The position numbers and the translations under genes were made by a program. The notes beneath the pieces are model-generated. The model made no database searches. It saw only the letters and a program-made list of their open reading frames with translations, and was not told the origin of the DNA. This document shows positions 23,987 to 35,400 of a stretch of 64,000 bases of DNA, in pieces (the stretch's first letter is position 1; each line of letters opens with the position of its first letter). Origin of the DNA: Gigaspora margarita (lineage: Eukaryota > Glomeromycota > Glomeromycetes > Diversisporales > Gigasporaceae); the NCBI GenBank assembly GCA_009809945.1, contig WTPW01000415.1, positions 62,001-126,000 on the forward strand. The letters are read 5' to 3'.

Positions 23987-24184
23987 ATGTCCTTATTAGA
24001 ATATGATAGACTAATTAACATTATTTTTGATTACATGTATGTACCTAACTTGCCCATCTTAATAAAAAATTATTTTGGAATTCATTCAGCTGATTTATGT
24101 AACTGTCCTAAATTATATACATTAATGTGCGAGATCCGCGCGGAATCACGCGCGTATTATGTACGTTGTCTATCGCTACAATAG
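23987..24184 (+). CDS. Small hypothetical protein, 65 aa
   Basis: Not recognised. A 65-codon frame runs from ATG at 23987 to a stop at 24182-24184. It contains a Cys-x-Cys (NCPKL context) near residues 38-40, a later Cys at 48, and a basic, arginine-containing tail. Base composition from 23870 to 24240 is more balanced than the flanks, and a TATA-like box stands 68 bases upstream. It is divergent from the protease gene. It may be the first exon of a longer gene, but no convincing continuation was found, or a chance frame. Confidence 0.3.
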   Translation: MSLLEYDRLINIIFDYMYVPNLPILIKNYFGIHSADLCNCPKLYTLMCEIRAESRAYYVRCLSLQ

Positions 24185-24565
24185 CAAATGAAGATTTGAA
24201 AAACTAGAAACTACGCAACGTCATAGTCGAACCAGGAACGGAAGACCTTGATAGTGGTTATATTTGAATGTTTAATATGATAAAGAAATATGCAATTTTA
24301 TTATTAACTATAAGAGAAGGCAATTCAATTATTCTTTATTGCTTTAAGCAATAATTTTATATTACAGCATAGTCAACAAAGCCTTATAAATCTTTTAACA
24401 TCAATATAGATTAGATTTTTGATTTATTTTATTATCCGTTGATGTGCAACACTATCGTTTATACACACACAAGTATTTATATATTTGTATATACTGTAAG
24501 GGATGGTTTTGGAGTGGCGGTCTTGTAATTAAAATACATCTTAAAAACAAGAATATTATTATTAC

Positions 24566-24574
24566 TATGATTAC

Positions 24575-24647
<73 letters not shown>

Positions 24648-24650
24648 TAA
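24566..24650. repeat. (ATT)n microsatellite
   Basis: About 28 uninterrupted TTA/ATT triplets. It creates poly-Ile and poly-Asn frames on the two strands, neither of which should be read as protein. The position is about 1 kb upstream of the protease start. Confidence 0.97.
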
Positions 24651-25531
24651 TATTCTTATTATTATTATGGACAGGACCGACGAATTATTCAGAGAATTAA
24701 TATAGCACAATTCAGAAATATAAATACAATCAATTCCTTTATTAAATAATTTATTGTTTATGCCAAGAAAATGGCGATTATAAAATAATTTGGGAGGCAA
24801 AAAATCCAACAAGAATCAAATAACCAAAGAACAGTTTATACGCAAAGTTTTCAAAATCGTGAAACATTCGATTACTTATTTAGCTCAAAATAGATTGTAA
24901 ATATCATATAAACAAACAGTAAATGCGAATTTGGGAAATTAAAATTTACGATTTTATGAGTGTTGTTATATCTTGTTAACCATTGTGCTAATGTTATTGT
25001 TATAAGTAATGGTAGGTAAAAATCAATAATACAGAAATACAAATCGGATCTGATTCTATATATAGAATGGTATAGCCGCAATCAAGATCATCAATTAAGC
25101 AACGACCATGAGAAAATAAATTACAGAATCAGTTAAAAGTTAGACTAACAATTTATGCGACACAAAATACAGGGGTGTTACATTGGATGTGAAGATGTAA
25201 CATTCAAAGTTTCTATATGCATTAATACTCGTGCTTCTCGAACGCCATTTAATTTGCAATATAACCACACACTACGTGAAATTTTCAATATCACTCCGTT
25301 CCTGGTATTGCAATTTCTTGAAAAATTAAAGAAGTAAGCATATAATTTTCGTAAAATTACGGAATCAGATTTTTTTAGGCCTTTTTACTTGAGGTTATAA
25401 TATATTTGCGAGTTTGACGCTTTACGCTGCAAAGTCTCCACATTAGGAACTTCTATATGTTCTTTATGTTTGGTTACTGTTTGAAATTATTGATTTACCC
25501 TCAATATAAAGTTTTGCTTCGATCGTATCGA

Positions 25532-25759
25532 TCATTTCTGTTTAATCTTTTGCAATAAATATTCATGAATTTTATCCAGTAATTTAAACCATTTACTGTA
25601 AAATCTTGATTTTATCCGATGCTTTTTCAAATCACTTGCATCATTTATTCTTTTTTGGTCAGTTCGCCTTACCTCGCAAGTTTTTTTATATTCATTATAA
25701 ATTCTCAATCTATTTTTTCTGAATTCATGTTCACCTGACCATATTAACAAATAGTACAA
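25532..25759 (-). CDS. Hypothetical basic 75-aa frame (doubtful)
   Basis: Not recognised. A Lys/Arg-rich, probably helical sequence. It lies in the less repetitive region with near-balanced codon use, which is why it is kept. No flanking exon or domain was identified. It could be a remnant of a larger gene or a random frame. Confidence 0.2.
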   Translation of the reverse strand: MYYLLIWSGEHEFRKNRLRIYNEYKKTCEVRRTDQKRINDASDLKKHRIKSRFYSKWFKLLDKIHEYLLQKIKQK

Positions 25760-25782
25760 TTATAAATTCGGTTTTTCTCTAC

Positions 25783-26086
25783 GGATCCGTGTCGTTTCAA
25801 CGACAATTTTCATAATTCACCGACAAGGTTATTTAACCGACAATCAATTCACTTACAAGTTTATTTCACCGAAAATTTATTCCCTGACAAGTTTTTTTAT
25901 AAATTACACTGACCCTAATTATAACCTAATTCTAACCTAACCCTAAAGACTACTTTGTCGGTGAAATTTGCAGTCGTTGAGATAGACTGTCGGTGAATAA
26001 ATTGTCGGTAAAATAACCTGGTCAGTAAATTGACTATCAGTGAAATAAAATGTCGGTTAATTGAGTGTCATTGAAGTGATCAGCAT
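25783..26086. mobile_element. MITE-like element built of ACCGACAA words
   Basis: The left half has repeated CACCGACAA/AACCGACAA/CCCTGACAA. The right half has the complements TTGTCGGTGAA, CTGTCGGTGAA, TTGTCGGTAAA, TGTCGGTTAA. Ends GTGTCGTTTCAACGACA and TGTCATTGAAGTGATC are roughly complementary. Between the halves is a short CCTAATTCTAACCTAACCCTAA tract. A clear TSD was not found. Confidence 0.6.
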
Positions 26087-26089
26087 TTA

Positions 26090-26960
26090 TATTTTATAAA
26101 TTTATCATAATTTTGACTTTTTTTTTATTATACAATGCAATGATAATATTCACAAATTGAATCGCTTACTTTAAAATACTCTGATTACAAACAGTTTTTA
26201 TTTCCACCATCCATCTGAATTGTAAATAAAATTAAATTAATGAAATGTAATTATTATCAAAACACCGAATTCACCTAACAATGAGGGGTCCAAAATTAAT
26301 CTTTGTATAAACTATTTCAGTTAAAATAGTTCTTGCTCTAAGAATCACATAACTTTTCGGAAATCACTTCAATGTTTAAAGAACCTCAATACAGAGACAA
26401 CGACATAGTTTCCGAAAAGCTAGATATTTTCTAGAACGAAATCGAAAATGGGGCAGATTTTAGGTGTCTCAGAATTTATGAAAACAACCGTAACGATTTA
26501 AAATAACAGCGTTAATATCACGTTAGACTAATGATCAATATCAGATCTTTAAATGTTGTGCATCTTATTTAAAAGATGTAATTTAATTCATTAATATTTA
26601 TAATACAAATTATAAAATAATTAAAATAGATTTATTAGTTGTATACAACCGGAACTTTCAAATTTCAGTAATATTAAACTTAATCTTTAACTTGAGACAA
26701 ATATAAACAAAAAATAATTTTTTGTTTTCAATAATTTAATATAAAATAATTTTAATACGTATTTTAGGTTAAAATAAATACCTTAATCGTCTTGAAATTA
26801 ATTTTGTGATAATGTGTACTTCATCAGGAAATTTTATATTAGCGATGATTTAATAACCTTATCTACGTACAGGAATTGCTTTGTAATTTTATTTAATACT
26901 CCTAACTCTAAATTCCATACGTAATGTTACTATTATTCGGAAGAGATTATAGTAACACGG
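26090..26960. other. Gene-free stretch downstream of the protease locus
   Basis: No gene or repeat could be identified; open frames are short. Composition is AT-rich with a few balanced patches (26330-26530). Confidence 0.5.
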
Positions 26961-26969
26961 CAGACTTAA

Positions 26970-27085
26970 TTTTAATAGTTACTGGAAGATAAGTTTCTTA
27001 TTTATTTGAATAAAGGACTCTTCAGCATTACACTAACTTACTTCCTTCATTTTTCTTAAATAAAATCGAAGGGTCTTCTCTGACT
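26970..27085 (-). repeat. Inverted-repeat pair, right copy (LTR-like fragment)
   Basis: Reverse complement of the segment at 21868-21965, including TACACTAACTTACTTCCTT. Together with the left copy it brackets 5 kb that contains the serine protease. The CACGT cluster upstream of the left copy is not present here, so this copy is truncated. Confidence 0.75.
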
Positions 27086-27354
27086 TTATTATATTTGAAA
27101 GCATGGTTTATTTCCGTTGAAATTTAATATACCATATGGCGCGGATAATGCTAATAGAGGCGGGATTGTTAAACTGGTCTTTTTTTTTTTTTTTGGTCCA
27201 TTAGACATGTTTTTAGCCCAAATTCTTCTGAAATCTGGTCAAAATTAAAATTTAATTCTTAATTTAACCATAATTTAGAAAAGTTTTGAGTTAAAAAACA
27301 TGTCCGGTTTAATAATACCACTTTTTTTAGAATTATCCCGGAGTTTGTTAACAT

Positions 27355-27560
27355 GTTAATTGGCTCGTACATACGTACGTACGCCCTATAAAAAAGTGGT
27401 CCGTGTGGTGGTACGGGGTGGTATCGGTAATATTCTTAATGGTTCGGGTTTGTGGCACGTGTAGGTTCATTGTACGTAGTGGTACGTGTTCGGATGGCGC
27501 GTGATTGTACGTCTTGTCGCGTATAGGCTTGTTGAACGTTATGGTACGTATATGCTAGAG
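27355..27560. repeat. G/T-rich island with GTACGT words
   Basis: About ten GTACG/GTACGT occurrences together with GTGGTACG variants, strongly G+T biased on the plus strand and unlike the surrounding AT-rich DNA. It begins 250 bp beyond the 3' end of the TNP2-type gene. Subterminal repeats of CACTA elements occupy such positions, but no CACTA terminus was found. Confidence 0.5.
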
Positions 27561-27814
27561 ATGGTATGTACATAAAGTATAAACAAGCTCATTGGTGCAA
27601 AGCCGAAATGATGAAGGTTATTATTTGAAATATGTACTGTTTTTGCATTTCTAATAGCTAAATTTATCTTTAAAATTTGAACTTAACAAACATTTACAAA
27701 TAATTTCGTATTAGTCTAATAATTATATAATATTTTTGAGTTAAAAAGCTTTATATTGCAAATATTAGTACCAATATTTATTATTTGTTTGATTTAGAAC
27801 CAAATGCTTATATT

Positions 27815-30800
27815 CTATTTGCATATTTTGAATTTCCAACTACAATTTGAATTTAGTCCAATTTGTTTTGCTATAACATAAAAACACTTTCCAACTCTTA
27901 AAAATCCTGTGCATTTTTGTATCCTTGATTCATTTACAAACTCATAATCGCCAAATTCTTCGAAACTATATAAATCACATAATCCTTTTCGTACATTTTT
28001 AGCATTATGAATATATGCAAGTAATTGATATTTTCCCTGGAATACATAATGAAAATAAAAATGTACACGACCAAAAAATTGTCGTAGTTCATAATTTTTT
28101 TGTATTTTTTGACTTAGAAAAATTGACTTCAAGTTTATACTTTAAAAAGGTAATATATTAATTAAATATATAAATATGGTACATAAATAAATCATAGTAT
28201 ATCAAATTAGCTTACCATTATACATGAATTATCATGGGCATTAGCTGCCACTTTTGACATTAAGGAACCAATCATATAGTCTTCTCTTGTACGAAGCTTA
28301 GCATATTTTACTCCCCAATCATTTAACTTATAAAATATTGTAAATTAATATCTTATAATATTCTTATTTTATAATAATCATTTGTATAAATTAACTTATT
28401 TCTAAAATTGGTTCATCTAAATTAGTATGATAAAAATTTGATAATGATTTAAACTCTTTATTATTCAACGTATAATCTAAGCTTGGTGCCCAAAGTTCTT
28501 CTCCGCCATCTCTAATCCAAATTACTTGATATGGATTATATTGTTTAGATTGTTGTTTAAAGGTAATATTTGTTCACATAAATCTGAAACAAAACGAAGA
28601 TGATAAAAACGATCTTGTAATAAAATATTGTTCATTAAATTTTTATATGGATTTAAGTTAGATCGGACCATAGGTTGCAAAATTCCACATAAACGTTCAA
28701 TTGGATGGCCCACAATTTTTAGTACAAGCTTGTACGTGTAGCAAATAATGAAAGGTAATTCGAAATGATTGTAAACGATTTATATCATTACCAACTTATA
28801 TCTAAATTATTAAATATATTTTAATAAATTAAGTAAATTAAATAAATAAAAAAAATAAATATTTAATCGTATCTAGTATATGTTTTAAAAAAGTTTTGAA
28901 AGTTTTATCTAAACAATATAATTCTTCATTGGTAATTGTTTTTTTTTACAGCAATTCGAGCAGCTTCTACGAACAAATACCAATTTTCTACAAAACTGTA
29001 ATATTAATGAGTAAAATCTTAATTATATTTTATTTAATAAAATTAATAACTAAAAATTACTTTTTATCATGAAAATGCTGAAGCAATGGCAATGAATATA
29101 AGCAAGTCCTATTCACCCAATCTTCAGCTTTAATAAATTAGAATATTGGGTAATATTTGGCGGAGACCGTCCAAACTCAGATGGCATAGATTTTTTATTT
29201 ATTTCCAATATGTTGCCAATATTTTTCCAGATTATTTTCGATAAAGTCTGTGGATTATTTTCAGTATTATTCAAGGATTTATCTGAATAAAATATTCCAG
29301 ACCAGTGTTTGTACATTTGCATTGCAGCGCCTTCAAATATAAGATGCATTATATCTAAAGGAAATGAAGCAGGAAATTGTATAGCTTTAATTCAAAAAGA
29401 AAACTTTCTCCAGTTACGCCTATAATATAAATTAAACTTTTATTAATTAAAAGTTATAATTTATAAACAAATAGTAAATTTATAATAGCTTTTATTATAG
29501 TATCTAATAATTCGAAATTTTATTTTAAAATACACTGTGTAAATGTAAATAAAATTTTTACTAATAAAATAATGTTTTAAAATTATAATTTTTATAGTTC
29601 TAAAATTATTTTATTAATAAAATATAAATATTAGATATTATAACTATAATATTCTTAAACTATTAACATACCGGTTTCTCTTTGTGCTTTTTTTTTTATC
29701 TAATGTAGCTTTCCATATTGATACTTTATTTAAATATGATTTATGATTTCGTAATGGAAGATTTTCTATATTATACGATTTTTCACCATTATTTGTTGGA
29801 TGTTTTAAAGGATAATATACATGACTAACTCCTGATTTCGAATCAAGTACTTCTTTTAAATCACAAAATCTACAGCACATGTATCCATTATGTCCAGTTA
29901 TATATGTTAATTTGCTGATTGCTGGTATATCGCCACACCAAATTGGAACAAAAGCACGTAGTATAAACTTTTCTTTTTTCCAACCATCCCAACAAACTAT
30001 ACCATCTAAGTTAAAAAATATTTTTGTAAGTCAAATTACAATTATTTAATATACATATAAATATTTGAAAAATACCTTCAAGCTTTTTTAACTCATTAAT
30101 TATAGGCCGTATAAAACTATTAAAGTTTTTAGGACTATTTGGGCCAGGTATTATCACTACAATTAAAAGGTTTTCTTGTTTTACTCTATCTTCTGGTGGA
30201 ATATTATTATTTATTAATATGATTACCCAATTATCATCTCTATGTTGTCTAAAAATTTGGTATCCATCCAAACTTGCTGAAAGTATTAAGTCTCGCTCAT
30301 CTTTTATTATTCCATTATATAATAGTCTTTTATATAAATCCCCATCAAAAATATCACAATATGTATTATTATTAAATACATAATTAGAGCGATATCTAAA
30401 AAGTTTTGATCTTTCAGAATCAGCATACTGGAACTTTAATCGAGGAATAATTGGATAATAAGCAGCAGATTTTTGTGCAATCTTATTTTCATTGAATCGA
30501 GTAGCTAAACATATTGGACATTGTGTTGCTTCAGCATATTCATCTGTATAAGCTATACAAGAATTAATACACATATCTATATATTGTATATTAATATTAA
30601 TTAGATGTTGAAGAATATTTTTTGTTGAATATAATGTAGCACCACGGCAGCCAAAAATTTCTAATATTTCTTTAAAGTTGTTATCAGTAATATGAGAATT
30701 TTTTGATTTTAAATGTAATTAATAGTTTTAATGCATTGATTATATTTGTTGATTCTAAATAACTAAATAATTAATTAATATATTATATTAATAAACTATT

Positions 30801-31242
30801 TAAATTAAATATAATATTACCTTTAATATCTTGAACTAAATAATTAAATTGTTTATTTCGAAGATTATTATTTGTTATTTCATATTGTCTTAATTCTAAT
30901 TCCTCATTTTGATCTAATTCGAAGTTTTTTATATTGTTCAAACTTATTAAATTGTTCTAACTCATTATATTGGTTTAAATCTTCATAAACTTCTATCTCT
31001 GATTCTTCTTTATCTTGTTCTAAATGGGTTAATTCATCGTATTTATTATGTTGATTATTGGATTTATATATCCGTTTTTTTTAATATATGTTTTTCCAAT
31101 AATAACACCATTTTGATCATATATACATTTCAGCTTGCTCATGTTGGCGTTTAGTTCGTTTACTAAGTTTTTGACCTTGCGAATCAATTATTAAACAGGC
31201 TTTACATTTACAAATTTCTTTTACAGATTTATTAATGTGCAT
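27815..31242 (-). pseudogene. TNP2-type (CACTA/EnSpm) transposase gene with introns, damaged
   Basis: Successive minus-strand segments give one TNP2-like transposase. The N-terminus at 31242 has CKCKAC and RTKRQHEQ (Cys/His-rich). An acidic region lies at 30820-31080. The core follows at 30011-30720 with CPICLATRF, FRYRS, DIFDGDLYKRL, DGYQIFR and VVIIPGPNSP. Next come CWDGWKK, ILRAFVPIWCGDIPA and GYMCCRFCDL (29700-30005), FPLDIMHLIFEGAAMQMYKHW and PSEFGRSPPNI (29113-29400), a middle part with HPIERLCG (28522-28713), and the C-terminus to 27815. Introns with GT-AG ends are visible, for example 30006-30075 and about 28139-28216. Frameshifts occur near 31130, near 30945 and in a short T-run near 28563. 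TNP2 proteins cut and join CACTA transposons. The position-specific motifs make the family assignment firm; activity is unlikely as assembled. Confidence 0.8.
30006..30075 (-). other. Predicted 70-nt intron in the TNP2-type gene
   Basis: On the minus strand GTATTT... to ...TTAACTTAG. Joining the flanks restores the frame from KKLE into GIVCWDGWKK, a contiguous block in TNP2 transposases. It shows that the gene is spliced and not merely broken. Confidence 0.7.
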
Positions 31243-31473
31243 GTTTATTTAATCTAAACTAAAATCAAGAATTTGAAATATAGAAATATAGATTACTTTT
31301 ATAGTAAAAGAACTGCAATTAAAAAATATATATAATATTATAAAGTAAAATTTATATATTTAAAATAGTCTAATTGCGTATTATTTATTAAAACAGGATT
31401 TAAATAAGTTTGGAATTTTTTAATTAAATTAAGATTAGAAGATGGTATATATATGATAAAATCAAATATGCTA

Positions 31474-31896
31474 TGGTGCAAGACATCTATACTCAACAAT
31501 CACGTGATGTGTTTCAAGTTTTCAAATGGCTATAACTTCTTATCTAAGGGGTTTAAAAAAATCTGACTGGTAACTTTATTAAGCTATATCAGCTCTACAT
31601 ATATGCCAAATATCTTTTCAAAATCTCATCACTGTAAGAAGTTTTAGCATTTTGAAAATTGAAATTTTATATGTAAATTTATAAATTTATAAATTTACAT
31701 ATAAAATTTCAATTTTCAAAATGCTAAAACTTCTTACAGTGATGAGATTTTGAAAAGATATTTGGCATATATGTAGAGCTGATATAGCTTATAAAGTTAC
31801 CAGTCAGATTTTTTTAAAACCCCTTAGATAAGAAGTTATAGCCATTTGAAAAATTGAAACACGTCACGTGATTGTTGAGTATAATGTCTTGCACCA
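31474..31896. mobile_element. 423-bp near-perfect palindromic MITE
   Basis: TGGTGCAAGACATCTATACT at the left pairs with its complement at the right, and the two arms (about 205 bp each) match almost base for base around the centre near 31689 (AAATTTATAAATTTATAAATTT). TA flanks both ends (31472-31473 and 31897-31898), suggesting a Tc1/mariner-type target duplication. The arms contain CACGTGA motifs. Very few mismatches imply a recent origin or arm homogenisation. Confidence 0.9.
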
Positions 31897-32159
31897 TACG
31901 TATTTTATATAATAATTTTAATCTGTTTAAATTCTATTTCTATTTACAAATAGAGATTTGCTATTTTTATCACCTGCGGCGATCATTTCCGGCATCACGT
32001 GACACAGTCCGACCAATAGAAATTAAAAATTTTTAATTTATCATTTTTTATAAATTGCGTACATTGTGTACGTATATATTCAAATTAATGTAATTAATAA
32101 GCAAACTAAACACACCCCCATACACTTTCTCTATAATAAACTTTTTGTTGTGCATTACT

Positions 32160-32400
32160 TCGAGTATTTACCTATAGCCTAATCCTAATCACTAACCACA
32201 AATACTAACTAAACCTAACCCTAACGTCTACTCTAACTAAACTTAACTCTAATGTCTACTCTAACTAAACCTAATCCCAACGTTTATCTAACTAAACCTA
32301 ACCCTAACGTCTACTCTAACTAATTATAATCACTAACTACAAATAATAACTATAACTATACCTAACTCTAATGCCTACTCTAATATAAACTCTAATAAAT
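32160..32400. repeat. Degenerate tandem repeat, about 28 bp, CCTAA-rich
   Basis: Units like CTAACTAAACCTAACCC then TAACGTCTACT recur about four times between 32190 and 32320 and then decay. It lies directly left of the hAT element. The CCTAACCC cores resemble telomeric repeats, but the unit is longer than six bases. Confidence 0.7.
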
Positions 32401-32435
32401 ACACTAAAATCTACCATAGCACTTTTAAAATCAAG

Positions 32436-35400
32436 TAGGGATGTTACAGTCCGTCCTGGTCTGGTCTTGGTCCAAAGACCAGGTCTGGACAGTAGACCAC
32501 AAACCAGACCAAGATTCATGAACCGGTTCACGAACCGGTCCCAGTTCGGTCCAGTTTGGGACCAGACTTCTGACCGGTCTACTCATAGCCAATAGAAATA
32601 GAAAATCTGGCTATGAAATACATATACTGCATTTTTTTTTAATTTCTTCATTACCGCATTTACATTTATATGCCAACATATAAGTATAGTTTATTATTTA
32701 AAAATCTTTATTTTCTTTGACGACTTATTCTAAATATTTTATCTTGCTTTTCGTTATAGGGACTAACAGTGCGTATTGTCAAATATGCGGCTTTGCATTT
32801 CAAGCATTAGTTTTTAGAAGGATGAGACACTTTTTTTCAAGCATTAGTTTTGAAATGAGTCACTTTTTTCAAGCATTAGTTTTTGGAAGGCAGCTTAAAG
32901 ATACGTTTGTATTGTATTTTGTAACNTTACATGAATAAGTCTAACTAACCAATATTTTATATAATACCTTTCATTATAACAGGTATCAAGAAACGTTTAT
33001 TCTTAGGGCTAATTGATAGTTTCTTTACATTCTAAAAACAAATATGGACCACCTTTTTATTCAATTTCGCCTACTCCATTGCTAATCCAACTTTTTACAC
33101 AAAGGCATGCCCTTGCTGTTTCAGAATGGAGACAGTTACAGGTTCTCGAGATCATGTTACCGGCTATAGAAAATGCCCTTTTGCAAGCAACACTAGTTGC
33201 TTGAATGCTTAAGTAGTCGGATGCCATCTTTGAAAGGATTGGGTAGGCTTTTTGGTTAGCTTTCCACCAGTCCAATGGGATCGTATCTTCTTCAACAGTT
33301 TCCGATGCAATATAATGATCCAATTCATTGGTGGTTGCTAATTCTTCAAGAGAGTTGTTAATATTATCAGAAACTGATGATTCTACAGTTTCAAATTTTT
33401 TATGCCACTTCCAAAAAAACTTTCGAGCAGTTTTGACCGGGCTTTCTTNAGTATTATTAGAGGTAGGTNAAGTTTGTTGATATTTACATATATATTGGCT
33501 NATAATTTCTTGAACTGTATTCTTGGCATTAATAGCCTCCTCTTTGTTAAATGTTTTAAGTTTGGCACAAGGATTGAGAACAGCAGATATGATGGATGGT
33601 CGGTCCATTATGGCCCAGTATTCCTCGATTTTTTGATGAATAGATAAAGCAGCCGTATGTTGAGAAAATTCTTACTGCTCGATATATGTATTCAAATAAT
33701 TTTGAATACTTAAAAACACTAATCGAATATCTCCTATAGTGGGGTACGATGCTGCTGAAAGTAATTTTGTCATGGCTTCAATCAGTTCTAATAAAGTAAG
33801 AACGTCCTAAAAATTCGGTATTAGTTTATTGCTTATTTTATTTATTTTTTTTTCTCGCTTATTTCCTCACCTAAATGCGACTTTTATTAAAATTATTATT
33901 TTACTTACTTCTAAATTTTGTTGCTCATCAAGATTCGGATATAATAAATTGACTGATGAATGGTCTGCTGCAAGTAATCGAAAAGGTGTTTCCATTTTTT
34001 TCATCTTTTGCAGCATGTAGTAATACTATTCTACCTGGTTTCGACATCCAACTCAGGTTTAAAATACAGAACTCCTTTAAGTTTGCATAACCCACGTAAA
34101 TCATCACTAAGCCGAGTAGACACTTTAAATTTTTGACATTAAGTTTCGAACTTTTTCTACTGAAGAATCAACCATTTTTAATCCTTGCTTTGCAGCCAGA
34201 TTAAGTACGTGCACTGCGCAACAGTAATGTGAAAACCTGATATTATCAAATTCTTGTTGTAGTTCTTGCGCAATTAATCTTCCACAAACAATCATGGCGG
34301 ATTCATTGTCCGTGATAAGTGCTAAAGTTTTATTATTGATATTAAAATTAGTAAGGAGGTTATTAATAGTATCTGCCATATTTGTACCTATGTGTCTGTT
34401 ATTAAACGGAATAATATCCAAAAGAAAATGACACATTTTCCAATTAGTATTCACATAGTGAATCATTATACTAAGAAATGCTTCGAAATTTTGGGACGTT
34501 CACATTTCAGGGGTCAACGAAACTTTTCCGGGAATTCTCATAAGATCATTGACTATTCGACTTCATCTAATTTCAAATTCATCGATAATCATCGATTTTG
34601 CGGCTTGCCTTGTTGGAATTATATACCGAGGATCAATAAAGTTGATAAATTCATTAAAATATTGATTCTCAACAATAGTAAAGGGCTGTTAATCAGTGAC
34701 AAGCCAGGTAATCAGTTTTTGGTCTCTTTTTTTTGTTCATCATCACGATATGGATCTGTTCTTAGAAAGCAAAGAATAGTTTGTTGCCTTGCGGGTGCTC
34801 TAATTTTATGTGTATCAAGGTGTCTTTGTAACGATGAAACACCAGTAGTTTTTGAGAAAACTTTATTGCATTTTAAGCACACAGGTACTCCAGAATGGTC
34901 GGTTGTGTTAGTGTCAAAATGAGGCCAAATTGTTGAACTCCATTTTCTTAATCTTCGAGGTGGCAAAATAGTAGTATTTGTTTCTTGGGATACTTGGCTA
35001 TCAAGGTCTGAAGGACTATCCTCAAAGAAGTCATTATCTTCAGGGCTAAAAATCATTCGATTTTCAGAAGAGCTAATGTAATTTTCAGAAAAGTCGATGT
35101 CATCTATTTTTATTTTATAAGGAACGATTACAACAGGCAAGATATACAGTTTAATCTTTTTTATATAATTTTTTTTCATCAGGGGTTTAATTTATTAATG
35201 ATTAAATTTGTAATTGTTGGTCATTTACAAAAATATCGTCATGAAATCATAATCACTAACTATAAAAAGAAATCTTACACTTATTAATATAACAAACTAA
35301 ACAGGAAAATTACATTAATCAAAGAATCAGAGATGGAACGATATGGATTTTACACTCATTTGCCGAAAGTATTTCAGTATGCCAAAAATACTTTTATAGT

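Noticed and set aside
24444..24812. Open frames with long poly-Ile and poly-Asn runs
   Set aside because: They are translations of an (ATT)n microsatellite on the two strands, without other protein-like sequence.
33013..34922. Plus-strand frames of 60-176 codons
   Set aside because: They are antisense shadows of the hAT transposase, which shows conserved family motifs on the minus strand.
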